Origin: Agrostemma githago
Lineage: Eukaryota > Streptophyta > Magnoliopsida > Caryophyllales > Caryophyllaceae
Length of the DNA stretch: 64,000 nt
Direction of reading: 5' to 3'
Assembly: GCA_958450325.1 (NCBI GenBank)
Contig: OY288239.1
Coordinates: forward strand, 43,358,311 to 43,422,310
Shown: positions 35,913 through 47,612 of the stretch, piece by piece
How positions within the stretch are numbered: the first letter of the stretch is position 1
How the letters are laid out: the number at the start of each line of letters is the position of its first letter
The notes under the pieces: generated by a model
Database searches by the model: none
The model's input: only the letters and a program-made list of their open reading frames with translations
What the model was told of the DNA's origin: nothing
Translations under genes and position numbers: made by a program

Positions 35913-37029
35913 TAATTTTTTTTTAAAAAAAAATGCATATTCAAATCCACAACAATAATATATAAAAGATAATCAACGCCTGTCAACAATATATACATAC
36001 TTGTACAATAATTGATTAAAAGATAGCTACAAAACTGAAAATACAATATTTTTATTAATATAAAACCGAAATTACACCGTATCAGCATCCTACACATCAT
36101 GCATACTGCAATCTTCTTAATATTCGTGGTTATATACCGTCAACGAGCAATCCACGCCCATCTTTGTAGATCTAGTCAGCTTCATCCTCAATACATTGCA
36201 AAACTTTATCAATCTTAATATAGAGTTTAGTGATAACAAGAAAACGTAAGCAATTATCATTTGAATAATAAATATGGTATACTCTTTAGAATTTAAAGCA
36301 CACAAGTTCAGACTCAAAGGAGTAAAATTTAAGTCCATTTCAATTCAGATCATATTGTGAAACAGGTGCCATCGCAAACAAAAATCGCTTACACCTCTGA
36401 AAGATGGTAAGAAAAAAGAATCATTGAAGTACTAGTTGATTATCACATACAAACACCCACCATACCCCACCCCCACCCTCACCCTACCCTCTGATCATTT
36501 CTTCTCTTTTTGTTCCTCTCGATTTCTTTTCTGACATTACTCACCATTTCCATATATTTTCATTCCATCATCCACACCAACTAATGACTTGATCTACAAG
36601 CTAGCCATCATTATTATTACAACCATTATTCAATTCAAACTAATAAAGTGCATATCGTAAACTACGTTGCTATATATTCAACTCATTAGCTTCATTATTA
36701 TTCATTTTCATTGATAATTACTAGACCTAAACACAATGACTAAAAAAATTAAGTTATGTCACCAAATCTGGCCGACTAACCAGGAAGTTATAATTCATCT
36801 TTTTCTATGTACGACAAAAATAAAACTGAAGAATACAATTAGACTTGATTCATAAACATTATACCTAAGTAGATTGGCTTTCATCTGGCGGCAACATTCA
36901 TCTGTCCTTTAACTGTTAATAGATTCACTGTTTTTGTGTTGCATTGAAGAGATTGACATAAGGACTTGAATAAATATAGCGATTAATATGGTAAAAAAGC
37001 ACGCGAGATTTGATTGGACAGAGTGACTG
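35913..37029. other. CACTA interior without recognised genes
   Basis: AT-rich sequence with only short chance ORFs. I see no transposase motif or splice-site-bounded exon here. Confidence 0.55.
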
Positions 37030-37340
37030 ACCCCATGAATGCAGCTAAGAGGAAAGTGAAAACAAGTATGGAAGGTTGAATAGCTACCGCATAAGTCGAA
37101 TTTGTATAGCTTAGACCAAACAAGAACAGTAGTCGATTTCCGAATATTCTATTCAAGTAAACAACATAAACATATGTCGAAAACACACGAATATATTAAT
37201 GAATAAAAGAAGGTTCGACATTGGAAGAGCAGAAACATCGGAAAGACTAACATACTCCGGTAACCCAAGAAAGAAAAATGCAACGAGAAGGCTTTTAGTC
37301 ATCGGAGGTCGAACATGCTTGCAAAATCGACCTTCAAATA
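37030..37340 (-). pseudogene. Captured exons of a WAT1-related (EamA-type) transporter gene
   Basis: On the minus strand, 37340-37256 reads VRPPMTKSLLVAFFFLGLP. After a 107-bp intron (donor GTATGT at 37255, acceptor TAG at 37149) the next exon, 37148 to about 37030, reads IFGNRLLFLFGLSYTNS, then TYAVAIQPSILVFTFLL and AAFMG. Joined in phase, this matches the RPPLT..SLL..FFFLGL..IFGN..LF..GL.YTN.TYA.AIQP core of plant WAT1-related (nodulin MtN21-like) membrane transporters. It is a fragment of two transmembrane segments with no start or stop of its own. The intact intron means genomic capture, not a cDNA copy. Confidence 0.8.
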
Positions 37341-37991
37341 TCATAAGTCAATTAGTTTAAAGATGGATATACAAGTACGGAGTATCTCTTTCATTGACCC
37401 TAATCATATAGGACGATACAAGTATATATACTCCTTATAAACAAATGAATTGTAATCTATAGAACCATAATCGAGTCAATTTTGTACATATCGAGTAAAA
37501 GTTATGTTATATAGTAAGCATATCAAATTATTAATAAATACAAGGTCAGTTATGCTATCTGGCAATAATACCACTCATCGTTTTTAGATCACGCTTTTAC
37601 GCTACATTTGTTAGTGTTCACAATTAAGCGGATAGAAATAAACTACTGGGCATGGAGTTTTTATATATATGATCGATGCTGATTGCTAAGTTAGAAGCAA
37701 TGCACTTAGATAATGATACAAACCAAGTGACAAGTGAATCCGCTTAGAAGTCCCTGTGGCTTGTGTGGGTAATTAAGTTCTAGGCCCTCTAAATAATCGA
37801 CTAAAGCGTCCATAAAAAAAATACTTCAAGGCAGATACTAAAAGAGAAGGGACTTACATTGATTTGCTAAAGAAAAAAAGAGTGAGTTATCCCGTTTGCC
37901 ACTGCATCCAACAAAGCAGGAGGAGGAAGTGAAGGTTTATTTAAGTTTGCATAGTTTGGAGGCATCATAATTTATTTATAGGAATAAGTAC

Positions 37992-39297
37992 CTTGAGGCC
38001 TGGTTCGCCCCTACTATTGGTAGGGGTTTGTTGTTTTTCCTTTGCAACTTGGGCACGTACTGCAGCAGACTTATCGAATTCGTCTTGCCTGTAATAAAAG
38101 TAGAAGCTAATAAGTAGTAGTAAGAAGAATGCATTTGTGGACAAAAAGAGGTATGTTAACAACATAAGAATAGGAATCATGAAAACGTGTCTATGGATTC
38201 AGCTAGCCTCGACTAATTAGGGGATCAGTCTTCCTAGTTTCTAGAGAATGGCTCATCACAGAATTTGCATGATTCTACTTCTGATTTGCTCAATGTTATT
38301 ACGGAAAAAGGAAGCGCAAACATGTAGCAACAATAAGGAAACGAACACATTCTGAATTTCTGATTCACAAGAAACAAAACAAATCGAACAACATAAAGTC
38401 TGAACCGACGACAACAGTCAGTATAGCAATAAGAGTTGTATCAATCGAATGGATTTCCTGAAACCTCTATTATTAGTTCATCTTCTAACTCTCTCGAATA
38501 TACCTTTAGTTCCCCAACTTTACAGCAATTCAAATAGTCGTCTACGATGCAGAAGAAACACAACATTACACATTTCGTTTACAAGTGTGAAAGTAACATG
38601 ATAACTATACATTAATCAGCTAAAAATTAGATCTGACAGAACAAAGACTGAATCGAGGAAAATAGTTGGTATATCGGTAGGAGCTGTATCGGTCAAATGC
38701 AGTACCTGAAAGCGATTCGACGAGTTCATCCTCTAGCAATTTTCCACCAATTCACTGCAATTTCAATTGTCGATTAAACTGTGATCAATGAAACATCTTA
38801 TACTTAAATTTATCTGATCAATGAACGTTAAAAATAAATCTCATATTTGCAAACAATCCGCGTTTCTACACCTAAAATCGGTTCAAATTTGAGTTATTTG
38901 ATATACTGCGATACACATCATAGTTGAAAAGAAAGTTAAAGAGTAGAAAAAGTAAACTTTGAGAAATTCAAAGGTGAAACGAAGATTACATTGGAGCTGA
39001 GTTATCAACTTGTTCTTCACAGTTGTCAATCTCACCCAGAGAAGCAAAATCTGTATGGAGCACAATATCACAGCCTTGAAGGGCTTTAAAATCAAAATTC
39101 AAGGCCACAGAGGAGTTAAATAGAGAACAAGATAAAACGACAACATCCATTTTGGGGGTTCTGATCTCACCCAGTTAGATGTGCCAATATCGAGGCCAGA
39201 ACGACACGCTTTAACAATGATCAAACCAGCATAACATGATTCTTCAGCATATTTGAGAGATTGCACCTTCTGAACACAATCCTTTGCATCAGCTGCA
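37992..39297 (-). pseudogene. Captured exons of an unidentified gene inside the CACTA element
   Basis: Exon-like blocks with consensus splice sites occur on the minus strand. 39297-39171 (acceptor TTATCAG, donor GTGAG) encodes ADAKDCVQKVQSLKYAEESC, then YAGLIIVKACRSGLDIGTS. A middle block near 39090-38990 encodes ALQGCDIVLHTDFASLG. 38088-37992 (acceptor TATTACAG, donor AAG/GTAC) encodes QDEFDKSAAVRAQVAKEKQQ. I do not recognise the protein. Upstream, 39486-39545 holds a 24-bp tandem repeat (CGTTCTTCGTTCTCTTCAAT type) in what looks like a 5' leader. Confidence 0.5.
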
Positions 39298-39754
39298 CTG
39301 ATAATCATTAGAATTAAAATAAAAACAATAGCAGCCAAACAGAATACAAAACAACACAATTACGCTAAATTAGTGACATTATCAGCAATATGATTGCAGT
39401 GCATTTCAGTATATTAACAGAACTTGAATAAAATTGCAGAAAAGAATGGTTCTTCTCTTCAATTTGTTGTTCTTCTTTTTTTGAATCGTTCTTCATTCTC
39501 TTCAATTCGTCGTTCTTCGTTCTCTTCAATTCGTCGTTCTTCGTTTTAGGGTTTAGGACGGGGAAGGAGAACGGAGGAAGAAAGTGAACGGGGAAGGAGT
39601 GCTGAAGGTGGCCAGATTTTTTAGGGTTTAGGACGAAGAGGGAGACGAAGAGGGAGCCATGGGTGATGGAGAATGAATGAGCAGATGGCTTCGTTCTTTT
39701 TTTCTTTTTCTATAAATGATTTTGTATGTTTCTTTTTTTTTAAGAATCTCGTAC

Positions 39755-40110
39755 TTTTTGGAACCTCCTCGTGATGAAATAGGTTCTATTAATTGGGTCT
39801 TTGGAACCGGTTCTACATATACAGATGCAAAAATATTTTAATAGGGTCCAAATATTTTACTCTATACCTTTGGAACCTCTTGTTGAAGAAATAGGTTCCA
39901 TTGATTGGGTCTTTGGAACCGGTTTTACATACAACAGGTGCAAAAACATTTTAATAGGACACAAATATTTTCCTCAATACCTTTGGCACCTCATGTTAGT
40001 GAACAACCGGTTTCATTGGTATAGAATTATTTTTTGGGGGGCCTAAGGCACCCCTTTTTTTTACAACCGGTTCCTTTTAACAGGTTCCAATGGCATTAAT
40101 TCTACTAGTG
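39755..40110. repeat. Right subterminal repeat array of the CACTA element
   Basis: The same TTGGAACC(GGTT) motifs as at the left end appear here, ending in ACTAGTG. They are fewer and more degenerate than on the left. Confidence 0.85.
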
Positions 40111-42491
40111 GGTGTTAGTTGTTGTTGTTGATTATATTATTATTATTATTATTACTGCTTATATTATTGCTATTTTTACTCCCGCAATCGTTGTTGTGGC
40201 TATTGTTAGTTGTTGTTGTTGTTGTTGTTATTATTATTATTATTATTATTATTAGGCTACTTATTATTACCATCGTTGTTGCATCTTGAGAGTCGTCTCT
40301 TCCTACTGGTTTTCCGTCAAATGTCACATTAGTCCTCCAACTATTTTCGTTCTCATCTTTGTTAACCGCATTGTCATCGATGAGCCTCCTCTGTTTAATT
40401 CTTACTCCATCGTCCGTAGTTAACGTCTTTTCTCGCTTCTTACATTAGTCCTTTTCGTTAATCTCTTAATCAAATGGGTAACTCGATGACCCATTTCTCC
40501 CCTTCCGTTTTACTCGTGCTATATGGTATTTTATACCATATGTTTCTGTTTTGTAGGATTTCAGGAGCACCCAGACGAGGACGTGCATATTGAAGACTAT
40601 AGCTATCATCGTAACCTAACTTTTCTTCTAACAACATTTCTTATATATAAGTATATTATGTTAGTAATTTAATATATTGCTTATTTAAATATTTAGGCTT
40701 GTTTGTACGACTAAATTAATTATGTATATATAAAAATGTTACGTGATATTTTATTATGACTAAATTCAACTCGACTAAATTATCACTTGTTTGATTTATA
40801 TATTTATCACCTTTACATTTCTGTTTTAGATGAAAAATGAGAAAATGAATAAAAGAACTTAAAATGATAAAATTTACTTATATCATTTTCATTGTATTTT
40901 ATATGTATGTTTAATTCTATTTGTTATGTATGTTTATTCTATGTACTTTATATTTTGTATGTATTTTATATAATTGTAATTTCGGTCATATTTAAGTTTC
41001 TTTAGTATTTTTACATTCGTTTATGTATTATAAAAATAGAGTAAATTAGTAACCTACAAAATATTTTATTTTAATAATACTTTACTTATTATTTTTATAT
41101 AAATAGAAATTTATAAAATTCATTTTCTAAAATAAAGGGATTTATTTTATTCCAAAAATTTTACACGACATTCAATAAATATTTTTAAAATGATTCTACG
41201 TCAAATTTTGTAAATCGTTCAATATGATTTAAATTATATTTTTCAGAAACTATAAATTTTAAAATAATATTTAATTATTATTATACCTTAAATTTTATTT
41301 TTATATATAAAATTTCATTTAAAAGACTTTACTATTTTAAAAATATTACTATATTTGGGATATAATGTTTCGGGTGACACTTGAGGATTAAAGTATAACG
41401 TTGTCACACTGAAAGTAAGTATTTGAGGATTTGACTGTTTCAAATGAGTCCGACCAATTATTAAAAGGTTACCAAATAAAGTACTATTTGTTCACGGGCG
41501 ACTTTTATATAAAGTTTACGATGCGAGTCTGGGACGAATAGCTTGTGTTGGATTCTACCATGCGTGGTGTTTCGACTGCACTTGTAATGAAAAGCAAACT
41601 CGGAGGCTGCGGTCCGAGAGTCGACCTAGTGTTTAAGGTAGTTGTCCTACGACAGTGAGTTCTGCGGTTCAAGAGTCTGCGTAGGGTATGTGGCGCACAT
41701 ATAGACAAGTACTTGATCAGTATTACCACCTAGGTAGTGAGGGCAGTACAGGTTCTAAAAACTACGGGTTCCCTCTTGGTGATGCAGAGAGTGTAATCAT
41801 CAGCTTTCATTTCAGCCCAGAGCCCCGTTTGAATAAACATATAATATAATAGAAGTTCGGGCCCAATTGAGCCTTGTGGGTGAGATGTAAACCTCATAAG
41901 ATCGGTTCGGTCTACGAGTCGGTACTACGGTTACTTCTATTGGTGAGATGCAAGCCAATATAGAGTAGCGGTGTTATTAGGAGCCACGACTCGTGTGTTT
42001 ATTATCTGTTTACGTGAAAAATGATTTTTAAAAATCAAATGGTTGCCAATGTCCCATCTTTTAAACCTTATCGTTTTCATCACCTCACATGTTGATTAAT
42101 TGAAGTAAAAGAAACTTTATGTTACGGGATATCCTTTAATATTTTTATAAGCATATTATTTGTTATTCACATGATTATCTTATGTGTATGAGGTAATATT
42201 AGTTGAACGGTTTGGTTGTTGTCCCGCTCAGCGGTCTCTCTACTCTATATATTTGTGTAGGTCTAAGACGTTGGGGAATCAAGCGAGAGAGATTTAATAA
42301 TATGTTTAGTTTAAAAATGAAATTTATATTCTGTACTAAGTGAATCAAGACTATGTAATTAATAGTCGTTTGTTGTAAGGATCCGTAGCGATCCGGATTT
42401 ATTTACACTCTGATATAATTTTAATTAAATGACTTAGATAACTTTCCGCACTATCTATTATTTTAAGTTATCATAAATCCGGGTTGTTACA

Positions 42492-44001
42492 GTTGCTGAT
42501 TTTGTTATGGTTATAAATACTGAAGATTTCGAGTGAGGATAATATGTTTTATTGAATTTACAATTCAAATTAATTGCAGGAATTTTTTGATTTCGTGACA
42601 GCAGGAAAGTCCATCAATTTCGTGACTGTTGTTTTAATTTTGTTATTAATACCATTGATTCGTGTTCAAATTGTTCAATTTTGATTGAAGCTTCTGATTT
42701 TGCATGGTTCAATTGAATATACGTGTATTATTGCTTTCAAGATTGAAAATTGAAATTATGAATATTACAATACTTGAATATAAACAATGAAATACTTGAC
42801 TATGAACATTGAAATAACTACATATTGTTTGATAGCAATTATTTTTATGAAATACTCAGTTATTTTATTATGTTATTTCAATTATTGTATACTATTGTTA
42901 CGGTTATTCTATATTTTATTATTCTAGTTATTTCATTATATCATTTAATGTGTTTTATAAACAGTTATTTTATAGTGTTTTTAAAGTTATTCTATCGCAC
43001 ATGTGATTATTGTATCTCAATTTTTGTAATTTCAACTAAACTCCTCTTTTTGTTTTGTCTTTCAGTGAGGTTTTGTTTTTTTGCTAGGGGCGCCTTCAAT
43101 GATATGCATATGTTTCAATCTACATAGTATTCATTTAGTTATTTTAATACTTAAATAAGGTTATTGTATTTCAATTTGCATAGTTGTCACAATTGAACAT
43201 ACTGCATGTAATTGTTATTTATATCCAATTGTAAGGTGTTTATTCAGTTATTTGAATCCACAAATATAGTTATTGTAAGGTGTTAATCCAGTTATTATAA
43301 TCTAAATAGTTATTATAATTGTTGTTTATTCAGTTATTGTAAGGTGTTTATCCAGTTATTTCATAATGTTAATTTAGTTATTTTATACTCTGTAGTATTT
43401 ATTTAGTTATTGTTTCAAATGCAATTTTTAATTATTATATGATCGCGGTTATTATAGAAGAAATAAAGAATAAATATATTGCATAAATATATTGATTATA
43501 TAAAGAAATTGAATATAAAAACATTGAACTACAGAAACTCAAGAACGAAGAAATTGAACGAAGAACGGAGATAATCAAATTGAACGAATAACGAAGAATA
43601 CAAAGTCGAACGAATGGAATTTGAAAAAATAACTAAATGTCTTTGAAACAAAGAACAATACTTCATCATATAGATGTATAAAGCTTAAATAATTAATCCT
43701 CTTATTTTTTAATTCTGATCTCCTTGCATAACATTTGCCAGTTTATATATATTTTAATTTGAAAAAGATTATTGCATCTTATTATTTAAGTAGATATAAA
43801 ACTTTAGCATCATATAAATTTATACGATAAATTTAAAGGTTTATGTTTTAAATTTGAAGCCAAAAACTCAGTATGAAGATGAGAAAAGATAGTCCCGTGA
43901 TTTTCGCAGGATTAGTGTTTAGCTTAACCCTTTAGGTAGTAATTGTAATTAGGCCTTGTTGCCTGAATGTTTGTAACTACCTTTGCAAGAATTTTAGTAA
44001 G
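42492..44001. other. AT-rich flank with degenerate CAGTTATT repeats
   Basis: Between the long LTR and the next element lie 1.5 kb of AT-rich DNA. From about 42840 to 43410 the motif (C/T)AGTTATTNTA recurs many times with irregular spacing, including two copies of AGTTATTGTAAGGTGTT. A 100-codon plus ORF at 42825-43127 follows this low-complexity composition and has no recognised domain. Confidence 0.6.
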
Positions 44002-44885
44002 TGTTCGGGCCAAAAATTTGCACCTTCGGAATACCACGTGGCAAAATACGAGTGGACGGTCAAAAGGTCAGAAGTCAAAAGTCAACAACGTAAGGGTCCA
44101 CGGTTCACGGATGAAAAGTCAAAGTCGAAGATTAAAAGATGGAAGTCAAAAATAGTCAAAGACCGTCAAGTCAAGCAAACCCAGGGTAATATAAGATGAC
44201 GGGTTGAACAAAACATAAGAGTAAACAAACCATGGGCCACTTAAATCAAACAGGCCCAACGAACAAGAAAAGGGACTCAGCCCATATAAAGAGGAGGAAG
44301 CAACAGTTGTTGCACCTACAGAGGAGGAAACCCTCCTGAAGACCAGGAAATAAATGAGGAGAAGAATATAACTGCTGAGGAGGATGCAGCGGCTAAGGGA
44401 GGATTAAATACCAAGATCTTAAGCAATAAAAGAGAAGATTGAGGATTTGACCGTAACTGCCATAACGGTCCTGGAGCATTGAAGAGCAATTATGGCTCCA
44501 CATTAAAGAGCAATAAAGAGGGGAATCCTAAGGAGGGAGACCACATATAAAAGGAGGAGGAGGAAGAAGGAAGGGGGTATCTCAGCACACCAACTCCAAC
44601 ACACACAACACCAAAACTCTAGCAATTATCTATAGATAAAACATTCCTATTTGTATTCTCTTCTTCATCCTTTTTCCGTTAATAGTGAAACTTTGGTGGG
44701 ATTCCGACTCCCCCCGCAGTTTTTCCCACATCGGGTTTCCGCGTCACCAAACTTTGTGTGTCGTTATTTTCTTTCGTTGTTCCTCGTTCTCTAGTTTTAT
44801 CTCGATTTCACCGACCCGTAGTTATAGGACGATTGCTTTGACCCGTAACTTAAATCGTAGACCCGGTAAATTTTTTACCAAAACA
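44002..44885 (+). repeat. 5' LTR of the Retand-like element (884 bp)
   Basis: It starts TGTTCGGGCC and ends ACCAAAACA. Two TATA-like sites lie inside: CATATAAAGAGG near 44283 and CATATAAAAGG near 44543. The second, followed by ATCTCAGCACACC, is the better promoter candidate. An ATG at 44685 is in frame with gag through the LTR end, but translation from there is unlikely. Confidence 0.95.
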
Positions 44886-44888
44886 TTT

Positions 44889-44906
44889 TGGCGCCCACCG
44901 TGGGGC
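44889..44906 (+). other. Primer binding site, tRNA-Lys type
   Basis: TGGCGCCCACCGTGGGGC begins three bases inside the LTR. Its complement matches the 3' end of a plant tRNA-Lys (GCCCCACGGTGGGCG plus CCA). Confidence 0.85.
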
Positions 44907-44960
44907 AAAGTGATCATTTCCTATAAGCCAAATCCTACCGTGAAGCAAACTCGTGTCACC

Positions 44961-47612
44961 ATGACCGGATCCGGCCAAAGTTCGTCCAGCAGTCAAGGAG
45001 CATCAACTCAGCTCATTGGAGGAAGGTTGTCCCCAGGATCAGCAGAGCTGGTTTTCACACTCCTCACCTTGGGTATCCCCACCAGCCAAGCGGTGAAACC
45101 CACGTTGCCAGTGTCTAGGCCCTCTCCGATGCCTAAAACCTCTGGGGTCACCAGCTCCTCCAAGGCCAGGAAAGAAAGCGTACCAACCAGAACCTTGACT
45201 CCAGGAGGATTCGTAGAAGAAGCTTCCAGTGGAGCGGGGTCACCAGACCTGATGCAGAGTATGCTCCAGGGAATCAATGCTCTGCGCCAAGCAGTAGAAA
45301 CCCTGCAGAAGGACAACCAAGATATCAAGGCTCGGATCTCAGCAGCAGACAAGACCCCAATTGCATCGCTCCAGATGTCGCCAGAGATGCTGCCTCTGAT
45401 GCCTAGGGGAGGACCCAGCACCCGTAGGGAATCAGCAGCTGGCAGGAAGACCACCAGAGAGGTCCCTTCAGAGTTGGTCACCAGACTGGAGCTAGGATTG
45501 GCTCCACCAAGCCCGGTTATTGAACCCCAAGGGTTGGGTTACTTGACCTATGGCCCTACACCCGGCAGATCTCCTACCACAGGTAACTTTCTCTCCAACA
45601 TCGAAAGTCGAGAGACTAACTCACTATCTTCTGCAGGCACCCCTGTCCACCAGACGCCAGGATGGCAATTTGTAACTCCACCAGAGATGACCACCTTATC
45701 CAACAACCAGCCCTCTGGAGGAATGTGGACAACACCTACCCTCAACCAGCAGGCGTCAGAGTGGCAGCCCAGATACGTGACAGCAGCAGCACCTTTACCT
45801 CCTCCTCCTAGTAGTCAACACCCTGGAGGACCTTATGCAGGGAGTACTCCTTTCAACCTTTCTCCTCCTGTCTCTAACCCTTTTGCAGGAACAATTAGCA
45901 CAGCAGATCAGCAACGCCAGGAACTGAAGGAACTGAGGGACCTGATCAACAAGATTCCTGGAATGCCACGCCCCCTGGAGTGAGCAGCTAGGGACAGCTA
46001 CGCAGATTCACCCTTCATCGACGATCTAGCCTGTGTTGCTGTACCCAAGGGCTTCATGCCACCAGCCATGACGCTTTATGATGGCACTGCAGACCCCCTA
46101 GATCACATCAACCAGTACAAACAGAAGATGATGGTGGTAACCGCTACGGGGCCCCTGAAGGAAGCCTGCATATGCAAAGGGTTCGGCTCCACTCTGTCAG
46201 GGGCAGCCCTCCATTGGTTCGTCGGTCTGCCTAACCGAAGCATCACCTCCTTCGCTGACCTGCTCAATGCCTTCAACCAGCAGTTCGCCAGCAGCAGAAA
46301 ACCAGAGAAGCAGACTTGTGATTTGTATCGGGTAGTGCAGAAGTTCGAAGAATCTACACGTGACTTCCTCAACAGATTCAACAAGGAGAAAGTCACCATC
46401 CCCAGATGTGATGTGCCCACCGCCATAGAAGCCTTCCGCCAAGGGCTCCACCAGGATTCAGACCTCTACAAAGACCTCACAAAGTATCCGTGTGCCACAT
46501 TCGAGGATGTGCAGACCAAGGCGATGGAAGCCATCAGGCTAGAAGAGGATTCAGGCCCCAGAAGGGCTGCGTATGGTTATGTCACCAGAAAGGCGCCAGC
46601 AGAAAAGAGGGGTGAAAGATCAAAGCCCTATGACAGGAACGTGAGCAAAATTTCTGAGGAGAAAGACTGGAAGGACAATCCAGGATTGCCACCTAAAGTA
46701 AGTGAGTATGGGTTCTCTACCAACTTTGATGGGGTGCTCAAGGCTCTGAGGGAGTTAGGGCGCAGAGTCAGGTGGCCCAGGAGACAGGAGTACACCAATG
46801 ACCGAAGAGACGCCAGCAAGAGGTACGAATTCCACGACGACATTGGACACCATACCGATGAGTGCGTCCAGCTCAGGAGAGAGGTTAAGTTCCAGTATGA
46901 TCAGGGGAATCTGGATCACCTCATGTCCAGAAACTCTAGCGGAATAAATGCAGCAGATCAGGTATTGCCTTCTCCACCTCCAATATGTACCAGAATTGTC
47001 AACGTGATAACAGGAGGATCGGAATTATGCGGGCTGACCTACTCAGCAGCCAAGAGACATGCTTCTCAGACCAGAGGGGACAGACCAGAGCACTCCTGCA
47101 GAATCAGTTGCAAAGATCTTCCAGCTGTCACCTTTGACGAAACTGATGCAGAAGCTACTCCAGAGAGGCACCATGACGCATTAATAATTACTCTCTCCAT
47201 AGGGAATTGTACCGTGAAGAAGATTCTGGTGGACACTGGGAGTTCAGTCAACCTCATCATGCTGGAAACTCTCCAGAACATGGGGTTTAGCGAGAAGGAT
47301 CTAACGAGGAAGGCGGTTCCCTTAGTGGGTTTTAGTGGTGAGACCAAGCATTCTCTGGGAGAGATCACCATTCCTACCTATGCCGGAGGAGTGAACAAGC
47401 AAGTACGGTACCTAGTCATTGATGGACCCTCCACCTACAACGTGATTCTAGGAAGGCCTTGGATTCATGAGATGAAGGCAATCACCTCCACCTACCACCA
47501 GTGCCTGAAGTTCCCTACACCCTGGGGAGTGCAGAAGATCAACGGAGACCAAGGAGAAGCCAAGGATTGCTACAGGGTAGCTCTTAAGAAGACGGCGAGC
47601 CTCCCAGCATAG
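44961..47612 (+). pseudogene. Retand-like gag and protease, one in-frame TGA
   Basis: The chosen start is ATG 44961 (MTGSGQSSSSSQGAS), 55 bases after the PBS. The N-terminal 340 residues are Pro/Ser/Thr-rich. A TGA at 45981-45983 interrupts the frame just before the capsid-like region; it would be TGG or CGA in an intact copy. After it comes the Retrotrans_gag region (MTLYDGTADPLDHINQYKQ, AALHWFVGLPN, EEST-like and RDFLNRFNKEK). A zinc-knuckle-like YEFHDDIGHHTDEC has lost its first Cys. The protease has ILVDTGSSVNLIML (catalytic DTG) and YNVILGRPWIH. The frame ends at TAG 47610-47612 in the context TAG CAA TTA and then continues open into pol. Confidence 0.9.

Larger units (their letters stand above)
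35482..40110. mobile_element. Non-autonomous CACTA (EnSpm) transposon, 4.6 kb, with captured gene exons
   Basis: The ends are CACTAGTAGAAAA at 35482 and its inverted form ATTCTACTAGTG at 40110, flanked by a 3-bp target duplication GGT (35479-35481 and 40111-40113). Dense subterminal repeats based on GGAACCGGTT lie inside both ends. No TNP2 or TNPA-like transposase is visible, so it depends on another copy. The interior carries minus-strand exons of at least two host genes (37030-37340 and 37992-39297), making it a Pack-CACTA. Confidence 0.92.
30125..42491 (+). mobile_element. Long-LTR, pol-less Tekay-like element (LARD-type)
   Basis: The right LTR starts TGTAATACCCCG at 34241 after PPT AAGGGGGGTAGA and ends GGGTTGTTACA at 42491, with a CACTA element inside. 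Without the CACTA it is about 3.6 kb. The left LTR keeps only its last 1.73 kb (30125-31854). The end motif TTTCGAGGACGAAATT before the PPT and the LTR ends are like Tekay/Del chromoviruses. The 2.4-kb interior has no recognisable gag or pol. The left LTR lacks its final 20 or so bases and the primer site, so a deletion spans that junction. It could be a natural LARD or a deletion product. Confidence 0.75.
34241..42491 (+). repeat. 3' LTR of the long-LTR element, split by a CACTA insertion
   Basis: LTR segments are 34241-35481 and 40114-42491, about 3.6 kb in all. Ends are TGTAATACCCC and GGTTGTTACA. GTT/ATT microsatellites occur at 40115-40255. The second segment matches 30125-31854. Confidence 0.82.

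Noticed and set aside
38883..39359. Membrane protein genes read straight through (70 and 86 codons, minus strand)
   Set aside because: Their hydrophobic ends read through intron sequence. The consensus splice sites indicate separate short exons instead.
40115..40327. Asn/Thr/Ile-repeat ORF
   Set aside because: It is a GTT/ATT microsatellite in the long LTR.
30887..41729. Two near-identical 74-codon minus ORFs (30887-31111 and 41505-41729)
   Set aside because: They are conserved only because they lie in duplicate LTR sequence; no domain.
44685..44960. Upstream ATG giving a longer Retand-like Gag
   Set aside because: It lies inside the 5' LTR and reads through the LTR end and primer site. 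The ATG at 44961 just after the PBS is a better start.
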